Assembly: GCA_944470555.2 (NCBI GenBank)
Contig: OX104132.1
Span: 12,409,755 to 12,473,754 of the forward strand
DNA length: 64,000 nt
Origin: Heterobilharzia americana
Lineage: Eukaryota; Platyhelminthes; Trematoda; Strigeidida; Schistosomatidae
Reading direction: 5' to 3'
Part shown: positions 1 through 64,000 of the stretch, piece by piece
How positions within the stretch are numbered: the stretch's first letter is position 1
Layout of the letters: each line of letters opens with the position of its first letter
The notes under the pieces: model-generated
The model's input: only the letters and a program-made list of their open reading frames with translations
Databases searched by the model: none
Told to the model about the DNA's origin: nothing
Translations under genes and position numbers: made by a program

Positions 1-60
1 CTTCCTGGATTCCACTGCTAGCCACTATCCAGCATTACATTGAGAAAGTGTTGTATTAGC
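1..60 (+). mobile_element. Smalpha-type repeat, 3' piece
   Basis: The first bases (CCTGGATTCCACTGCTAGCC) match the sequence that follows the cleavage site in Smalpha hammerhead repeats and recur at 16403 and 63796. The ribozyme core itself would lie left of the window. Confidence 0.6.
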
Positions 61-744
61 AGTGATTTATTTAATACACTAGAGTGCAATATGTGTTGTG
101 TCAATGTCCAACACGTATAATAAACAGGAATGACGCAACATCTATACCAAAGATGTGGAAGTATTTTACTACCCATAAAAACAAAAAAAGACGAAGTGGT
201 AGGAGTATGAAAATCAAATGTCGAAAGTTGTATGGTTACTCGGATATGACTACGAACGCTAATTTATGCTCGGAAACAGACCAAATAAAAAAAGAAAATA
301 CTTTTTAACAGTCGGTTATATCAAATAAACAAATCTAATAGGGAATTACATTCTACCAGTGCTCAAGTATTACACTTATATTAGTAAGTAGTATATCTCG
401 AGTATTACGAAAATTTACCTTCTTTAAGTTCAATATTGTTTCTGTTTGATCATCAACTATTTTATTTTTAATTTTAACTGAATCACTTTCATTCTAAAGA
501 AAGGAGAAAACAATGGACATGTAAATTATCAAAACTAAGCAGTTTTATATTCCATTCAATTCAGTTTTGGAGTGACTATTAATGTGTATCTGTGATCTAA
601 TGTGTAGCATAGACTATCAGTTTGACGTTTATAGTCAATGTCTTTTTCTCTTCACCACAATGAAAAATATACCAAGTCATTTAATGTGGATCATAGTGTA
701 CTAAAGTAACAAATCGGTTACGCCAATAGTAATATTGTCTGACC
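61..744. other. Intron/downstream sequence, nothing recognised
   Basis: AT-rich sequence without a supported exon or repeat. The small open frame at 84-308 is not supported by composition or splice sites. Confidence 0.5.
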
Positions 745-1660
745 TGCAAGAAAACGATGGTTTGTGAAACCATTACCAAAAAGGATGGAACGCTGATAGT
801 TTCCAAGGATAAACAGCTAGGACGTTGGGCACAACACTTTGAAGCATAGTTCAACTGGCCCTCAGCAACGCTTAGGGTGGGTCACATGCAGGCTGATTCT
901 GAATGGGACGTAGATGTCGGTTCTCCAACTCTTTTTGAAGTTGAGAAACCTGTGTCGAACCCGAAACCATGCAAAGCAGCAGGACCTGATAGTTTACTAC
1001 CTGAAGTTTTCAAGGATGGAGGTAGGAAACTGCTGATTAGAGTGACGGAGGTACTAAGTAGTTTGTGGGAATCAGACGTAGTGCCATCAGACTGATCTAC
1101 TTCACTGATCATCTCAGTGTATAAGAAGGGGGAGAAATCTTCTTGTGACAACCATAGGGGAATCCGTTTGACTATCATTGTGTCCAAGATACTAAAATCC
1201 ATAGTTATCTTACGCCTAATTGGGGCTCGAGAACACCGAACTGAAGAAAACCAAGCAGGTTTCAGACAGGGCTGGACGAGAGTGTCTCGATCATATTTTT
1301 ACCCTCTGACAGATTCTAGAACACAGGTATACCTACTAGCGGCCGGCACTTGCCATATTTCTTGACCTGAAGGTGGCATTCAACTCTGTCGACCACTAGG
1401 TGTTGTGGCAGTGCCTGAGTGTGAAGGGAGTACCGAACAAGCACATAACGCTAATCGAACTCATGCAACCGTGTCCGGGCTTATGAAAAGTTGTCATGTG
1501 AATTGACGACAACTAGCGGCGTTCGCCAGGGATGTCCACTGTCACCGTCCATATTTAACTTAGTCATGGACTTGCTAATAAATATAACCTTGCGCAAGTC
1601 TAACTTCACATGGACTGACCTGCTCTCTGGAGTCATCTGATTGAGTGATCTAGAAACACA
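745..1660 (+). pseudogene. SR2-like RTE reverse transcriptase fragment
   Basis: Conceptual translation in shifting frames gives a non-LTR reverse transcriptase: GRWAQHFE, then AAGPDSLLPEVFKDGG, VYKKGEKSSCDNHRGI, ENQAGFRQG, a degraded FLDLKAAFDSVDR block, and GVRQGCPLSPSIFN near 1520-1560. The frame breaks at about 1095 and 1365 and there are several stops. The catalytic Y-A-D-D block and everything after it is missing. It is an old, 5'- and 3'-truncated copy; the same family recurs at 24130, 43185, 21712 (minus strand), 7000 and 59000. Confidence 0.8.
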
Positions 1661-2856
1661 GGATCAAATCCTTTTAGAGCAGGCAGATGGCATGGTACCT
1701 TAAACCTTGTGTACGGGTCACATCACAAATATACAAATATGTAAAAGGTTGCTGAATTGAATTTTCTGAAGGGTTCGATAGATTCTTTGTATTCAGAAGG
1801 CGATTCATTAATGTGATAGGGAAAATACTTGAGCTGAATAAAAAGCTATAACAAACAAATTGATAGAGTACAACATATCTCATAAGTGACTAAAGTCAAC
1901 AACGAAAATTTTCGACTTAGATATGCTGAGATTTTTCACTATCCATCTCCGATACAACTATAGATAATAGATCAGTTAATCTCGGAGAATTATCTAACAT
2001 GTATAGATTTGAGATGTTAGTCAAGTTTTTCCAGAAGACTCTGAAACATTCTTGATTGTATTATGTTCTCTAAGCTGAGTTGTTTAATCGCGGAGCATTC
2101 ATCATCTCGCTGGACGACATCATCAGTACTAACTTCAGTATGAAGTCATACTTCATGATGTCATCTAGCAAGACGATGAAAGCTCACTACTAAATAACCC
2201 AGCTTAGATAACCCAATACAACCAAGACCATCCACCTGAGCTACAAATATTCTCCACCATTTCAAAATCATAAGAGCGTAACACGCTTCAAGTTGTTTGA
2301 AGATCCAAGAATTTCTCCAAGAGGCAAGACTCTGAGACATTATTAGTACCATTGTTTGACAGAAACGTATCACTTACATGTTCTAAATGGATTAAATGTA
2401 TAAAACACACTCTCATCAGTGCTTTAAAACAAAAGGTTTCATAAAGTTTTTTATGACTATCAGAACTGCAATAAAAGTTCTTATTAACACCGACTCTCCC
2501 TTCAAAAACTTCTGTAATATTATACTTACAAGTTACGTTATTTCTATAGTAAATATTTATCAAAGTGGAGCACGCAAAAAGTCTACCTTGATATCCTGAC
2601 TTTCAAAATAAAATGCTGTTTTTATCCAAAAGAGCATTAGGAGGTGATACTCATCCAACTATTGCAAAACAGGGAATAAAGAATAAACTTTCCACTCTAG
2701 CTGTTTTCAAGGGTTTAACCAAATGCAGGTTACCTTATTGGTCAGCATATTAACCTTCAATCTGAAGTACTTCATAGTGTTTTGAGTTAAAGTGATTACG
2801 TAATTTATATCGTACTACATCACATGTCTCGAGTTACTCAGTGGGATATTTAAGGG
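1661..2856. other. Intron, nothing recognised
   Basis: AT-rich sequence with overlapping short frames on both strands and no coding character. An inverted GATGATGTC/CATCATGA patch near 2115-2165 is short. Confidence 0.5.
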
Positions 2857-3900
2857 TTGTATTCCATGTATTTTATTTTTCACTATTATAGACAGACTGA
2901 TGGAATAGTTATGCGCTCACCACTTGGTCCTATTTTAGCTGATGTATTTCTTGCCAAATTGGAGAACGAAGCATTGAAAGATGTCATTAATGAGGTGACT
3001 ACGTATCACCGTTATATTGACGACACATTCATTATCCTGGATCAGGATGTGGATACAAACGAGGTTTCAAGAAAATTTAATGAAGTGCACCCTTCACTGA
3101 CTTTCACCTGTGAGGAAGAAAATGCGAGTAGACTACACTTCATTGAATGTCCGGCTAAACAGAAAAGAAAATGGTTCACTCAGCAGATGTGTTTACACGA
3201 AGACTACACCTATAAGTCAGTACACACATTTTATTAGTCATGCACTAATTCAGTGCAAAGCAAACCTGGTTAGATGCCTCACTAACAGAGCGAGAAGAAA
3301 ATGTTCGGATGATCTAGTACAGAAGGAGTTAGAATATATTCCTAGTTCATTGGTTGAAATGGGCTATCCTAACAGTTTCATCAAAAAAACACGAACAAAG
3401 TCAGGGAAACAAGCCTGGAATCATTGCCGTGCCAAAGAAACCGTTGTTCATGAAATTGCAATTTAATGGGTATGTAGCCGAAGAAGTTTTATATCAGAGA
3501 CTCTCTAGAACCATTAAGAAGACCTTCTACGCCACACAACTCTGTCTATCATTTTCCAGTCGACCAATGGTTGTTGCTCAATAAAAGATAAGGTATCTAG
3601 TTTCGCCATTTCTATGTGTATTTGCATGTTTAGCTGCCCCTGTGGAGAAAGCTATATAAGGTGTACTACTAGACAACTTAACAAACGTGTTTTTGAGCAT
3701 CTACCTTCATGGTTGGGAAAGGGACATATAAAATCCATCAGAAGTTCGGTTTGATCTCATCTTATTCATTGTGGTCGCTTGGTAGATAAGAACAATGCTT
3801 TCACGATTGCTCACTGCATGCATACCACCTCATCTTTCGAAAGGTATTCAAGCTCGTCTTTTACACATAGCATAAGTTATGGGAATTCAAACTAATCATC
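2857..3900 (+). pseudogene. Penelope-like element: RT palm/thumb plus GIY-YIG remnant
   Basis: Residues from 2890 on read YRQTDGIVMRSPLGPILADV, then YHRYIDDTFIILDQD, which contains the Y-x-D-D catalytic motif of Penelope-like reverse transcriptases. After a frameshift near 3140-3190 the thumb region continues (VYTKTTPISQYTHFIS, NLVRCLTNRARRKCS). At 3630-3770 a third frame gives CSCGESYIRCTTRQL, a GIY-YIG/Uri-type endonuclease segment with glycine changed to arginine. The N-terminal half of the element is absent. Pseudogene by frameshifts. Confidence 0.82.
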
Positions 3901-4215
3901 CTAGTTTTTGTATCCAGAAGAAATTCCTACATCCCCTCTCTTCTCTCCCTTGGCCAGAGAATACTTACTTAATAACTTTATCATTGAGATTTTTTCCTAC
4001 TCCTTTCTTATTTTTCACCCCTTTCATATACTTACTGTAATTATCTAGACTTTGTTTATCTACTTACCTCGCCCTTCAGTAATATGTAACCTCTATTTTT
4101 CCAAGCTTTTGATCCACTTTGATCATTGGAATGTCTACATTTTCATTCTGTTTTCTTCAATTTTATCATCATTATCTCTGCACTGCAAGTGCTTTAGTCA
4201 ACGTTATCACTTTTG

Positions 4216-4279
4216 TCATTATTATTATTATTGTTACTATTATTATTACTACTATTAATAACATTATTATCACCATCGT
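4216..4279. repeat. Imperfect ATT-rich simple repeat
   Basis: An imperfect ATT/ACT trinucleotide tract follows the Penelope-like remnant and may be the simple-sequence end of an old insertion. Confidence 0.6.
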
Positions 4280-4507
4280 TATTTTAAAACATCACATCAA
4301 CCGACAAATCTATATGATTGGTTTAATTTTATATACATTAAGTTATTTACATTGGAGTAAAACCTGAAGAGGATCTAATTGAAAACAATATTGTTCACTT
4401 ATATTATCTTTTCTAAATTACGGTAAATATCTGCACTTTCAGTAAATACAAAAGGTCATAAAGGATTCATTATTCATAAGAGGCATTTGAAATTAATAAC
4501 AATTTAC

Positions 4508-61023
<56,516 letters not shown>

Positions 61024-62049
61024 CTAGATTAATGTAAAATGGCAAAACTACTTGGTCGTAAACAAAATAAACTGAATATAATCGAATGAAAATGAAAAAC
61101 AGTTCATTTTTCAATGAGGTTGCTGACATTAAATTTACACCAGAAAATATAAACTACTTAGTAGTAGCCAGTCGCATGTAACGGAAATAAATGGGCCCTT
61201 GTTCCATAAACATGCATTTATAGGATGCGTAATTCCTTCGGTATAATTCGATAGATGGTTTGTATGAATTACTTGATTTCAAAGTAGTTTTCATCACGGA
61301 TTGGCATCAGTTAGAAAACCATTAGAAGATTTGAGATACTTGGCAACTTTTTTATTCCGTAAAGCATGGACTGAAAAGCCAACTAGTGCTCATCGATGAA
61401 TCGGATGAATTTTCTGAAGTTCTGATGAGAAACCATGACCTGTACGGGTCAGCTAAGTCAAGAGTGAAGACAGTTAACTAGGGAAGATATAGGATGATGA
61501 TCATGGTTTATCTTGATTTGACAGAAATGAGAAAATCCGGAACAACGGATTTCAAACCAATGGCTGAATGGTAACATGTTCATTGGGAGACTTAGTGGTA
61601 ATGAACTCTATCTCTCGTGATTTTGAATGTGCCCTGCTGCATAATTACTAAAACGAACAATGAATTTCCGTACACAGTCTTAACTGTTTTAGTTAACTTG
61701 CATAAATCAACCAAAAACATTAGACAATCAAAACACAGAGTGAAACCTATACATCTGTTGTGCGACAAGACGAGTTCTACATAGCTGTATTTCAATAATC
61801 TTCCAGAAAGCGATATACCATTTCGCTGAAGTCATGTTTCAAAAGGAAAAATAATTGGGTTTAAGAAACTTTCGAGTTATTTTATCAGGTGCTTTTAAGT
61901 ACTACAACTTACGAGTCTCTTTACAATTAACAAGTTGTAGCGTATTTGGAACCTTACTCATCTACTCTTCAGTTTCTATTTCTCGACTATCTCACCTCTT
62001 CGTTGTAAAGGTTCGCCGTTTGTTAATTATCTTTTGTTATTAAATGTAA
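61024..62049. other. Intron upstream of exon a, nothing recognised
   Basis: No exon with matching phase and splice sites was found. Confidence 0.45.
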
Positions 62050-62235
62050 GTATATCCTGCGTACGTGCTGAGTCCTCGGCTCACGTTTCTTCGCTTCCGT
62101 TTTCCCTTCCAGGTTGTCATGGTCACCAATAAACTCACACTTCTCTACGCACACACACCCTCTCCGCAACAATGCACCTACCTACAGGTTAGACGGAAAC
62201 CTATCAACAGCTACTCGTTACAGATTAGAACAATT
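62050..62235. other. Unclassified CT-rich block, possibly LTR-like
   Basis: A compositional island (CTGAGTCCTCGGCTCACG, CTTCCGTTTTCCCTTCC) with an AATAAA in CCAATAAACTC followed by CACACACACCCTC. It could be part of a solo LTR, but I see no matching second copy. Confidence 0.25.
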
Positions 62236-62284
62236 ATCTAGTTTGAAATGTATTTTGGATACCGCAGGTTGAGGATTCACTTAC

Positions 62285-62312
62285 CTGTTTTAGATTAGTC
62301 AGTTCTACTTGA
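62285..62312 (-). CDS. Possible micro-exon upstream of exon a
   Basis: The donor CAG|GTAAGTG is very strong and phase 0, which fits exon a. Reading back, the frame gives QVELTNLKQ before an acceptor TTGTAG (exon of 28 nt) or an alternative ATACAG ten bases further upstream (62322, 38 nt). Both acceptors have poor pyrimidine tracts. Schistosomes do use very small exons, so this is plausible but unproven. Confidence 0.45.
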
Positions 62313-62322
62313 CTACAACAGC

Positions 62323-63695
62323 CTGTATTCCTTCACTATTTTATCATTAGACCATATCCTAGGTACACATTGATGTAAAGGGATTCATCAATTATGATGA
62401 CCTTCATAACTGCTTTTTATCAAGTTGATTATCTTTAAGTAAAACAACTCAGAGTGAGGTTTTATGCTGTACTGCTCGCTTGTCTGTTGAATAATACTGC
62501 ATACTGAAATATTACCTTTTGAAACATGGTGCAACTTCTTTAATAAGTATGGTTATTGTTTGAAAACAAGTTTTAAATGTTCAGTTTGGAATTTGGTAAA
62601 TGGAATTATTCTTTCAATATTGTGAATAATATTCTTCCTAATTCCAAGTAGTTTCACGACAATATCACGTAGCGTTTAGCTATGAAAAGAGTTTTTCAGG
62701 ATTAACTAATCTTTCGAAAAGGTATAAACAGTATAGAGACTAATAATGAAATTAGTTTAACTAGTGTTGAGCAACTGGAAGAATGTGCAAGAAACAATGA
62801 ATGTAAATTTTATATAGAGTGTCACAAAAAAAACACCCAGAAATTCAGTCCCTCTCTCTCCCATTAAAATCAAACTTCGTTGTTCAAAGTCATAGCTGAA
62901 AATTTGATATGAATGCTTTGGAAAAATAGTTACTGAATGATGCTTATCGGTCTCAGTAACAACTGAACTTTACAGCCTAAATAAATAAACTGTGTTTTAC
63001 TAATAATAATAATCACTTTATTCCAAGCAATATGCATGACAGTATGGAATTCTCAGCATGTAATTCTTCAACAAGTTCACTCTCAAAACAATACTTTCAG
63101 ATGAAATGGTTATTGCATAGGAATGATGTTAATAATAACAGTATTCAAAGCAATAATATGAAATAGTCAGCTGGTTCTGGATGGGTATCCGATCCATAAT
63201 GAAGAATCAACAGAAATGTAAGCGTAAATATGGTGATGATGGCAGTGGTGGTTCATTTAGATGGTACAAAAATCTATAACTCAAGCTAAGCATCTGATGG
63301 ATAAAAATATGATGAACTTTTGTGCACTGAAAAGTCCACTTTCTCTGCTTCGTTATTGACTTGAGAAACGAAGAGTTGAAAACAGTTTAAAAATGTGCAA
63401 GAGTACATGATACATTCAAAGAACATAGTTAAATGATTAAATCAAATTGAAGGGAAAGAATTCTATGAAAAATGTTTGGTTGATAAATTTGGTAGCCCAA
63501 GGTTCAATGAGGCCGCCGTTGTTGTCTAATAAGAACAAGATAACTTATGGGTAAAGATTAAGACGAACTCATAGATCCAATTTTTGAGAATAGGCCTTTC
63601 AATTTGTACATTTCTCTTGATAAATTAATTCAATTCAATCGGATAAACTAAACAAAATGGACTAGCAAGTATGAGTATGATAAACTTGAACTTAC
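62323..63695. other. Upstream intron, nothing recognised
   Basis: AT-rich sequence. No leucine-rich-repeat exon is visible on the minus strand. Confidence 0.45.
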
Positions 63696-63739
63696 AGATA
63701 AACTTGCAGTAGAAAGGAGGTCCATAAAGTCATTGAGTT
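63696..63739 (-). CDS. Possible small upstream exon
   Basis: Between an acceptor CTTTTTAAAG and a donor TCT|GTAAGT there is one open frame of 14 codons, LNDFMDLLSTASLS. It leaves in phase 0, which does not fit the 28- or 38-nt version of the micro-exon at 62285. It may be spurious, or another exon may lie between them. Confidence 0.25.
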
Positions 63740-63789
63740 CTTTAAAAAGAAAGAAAACATTCAATGAAAACATCATTCTAAAGAGGACA

Positions 63790-63925
63790 AAATAGATTCC
63801 ACACTGCTAGCCACTATTCACCTTTACTATATGATTAAAAACACAGACAATATTGAGGCATCAGCGCAGGAGCCCTTATGCCAATAGACACTGATAAATT
63901 CGGTTCAATTAACAACGGTATAATA
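63790..63925 (+). mobile_element. Smalpha-type repeat, 3' piece
   Basis: AGATTCCACACTGCTAGCCACTATTC followed by GAGGCATCAGCGCAGGAGCCC matches the part of Smalpha that follows the ribozyme. No core is present. Confidence 0.6.
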
Positions 63926-64000
63926 CAAACAATAAAACGAAAACATATAATGACTAATAAAAAGTTTGGAATAAAGATGTTTTTCTAATTAAAATGATGA

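Overview
The window looks like nuclear DNA of a schistosome blood fluke (Schistosoma sp.; I cannot fix the species). The grounds are: AT-rich DNA with short exons in very long introns; tRNA-headed repeats carrying hammerhead ribozymes of the Smalpha type; two families of RTE-like non-LTR retrotransposon; Penelope-like reverse transcriptase fragments; and tRNA-derived SINE heads. There is no bacterial-style gene organisation. Almost every long open reading frame belongs to a decayed retroelement.

One host gene dominates. On the minus strand I can assemble 15 short exons between 61023 and 4508. All carry recognisable splice sites and their phases chain without a break into 594 codons. The product is a coiled-coil protein. 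Its C-terminal stretch (for example AERRNWSEELAKQG followed by SALAQDRGRLEAKIE) resembles LRRCC1/VFL1, a centriole and basal-body protein. The N-terminal leucine-rich repeats and the C-terminus are not visible and probably lie outside the window. Two further small upstream exons (62285-62312 and 63696-63739) are tentative. Exons make up about 3% of the gene span; the rest is intron filled with mobile elements.

Layout. 1-4.5 kb: Smalpha end fragment, an SR2-like RT fragment and a Penelope-like RT/GIY-YIG fragment. 4.5-11.5 kb: four exons, two foldback elements built from tRNA-like SINE heads, and an SR2-like 3' end. 11.5-24 kb: intronic repeats, including a composite of SR2-like 3' end and RTE fragment at 19.8-21.7 kb. 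24-34 kb: SR2-like fragment, Smalpha copies, one with a sequence-intact hammerhead core (29085-29142), a Penelope-like remnant, and an almost complete minus-strand RTE element (30444-33633). 34-43 kb: two exons, a plus-strand RTE element (37341-40668) with an 11-bp target-site duplication, and a second type of hammerhead element. 43-53 kb: four related RTE fragments with mosaic identity, and a long TA microsatellite. 53-61 kb: three exons, one RTE 3' fragment, a foldback element and a perfect-but-one hairpin. 61-64 kb: mostly unassigned.

The most unusual signals are: (i) the mosaic of near-identical and diverged blocks among RTE copies, which points to inverted segmental duplication and gene conversion inside one gene; (ii) four head-to-head pairs of tRNA-like SINE heads forming foldback elements; and (iii) two hammerhead types, with core CUGAUGA or CUGAGGA, each behind a tRNA-like head.
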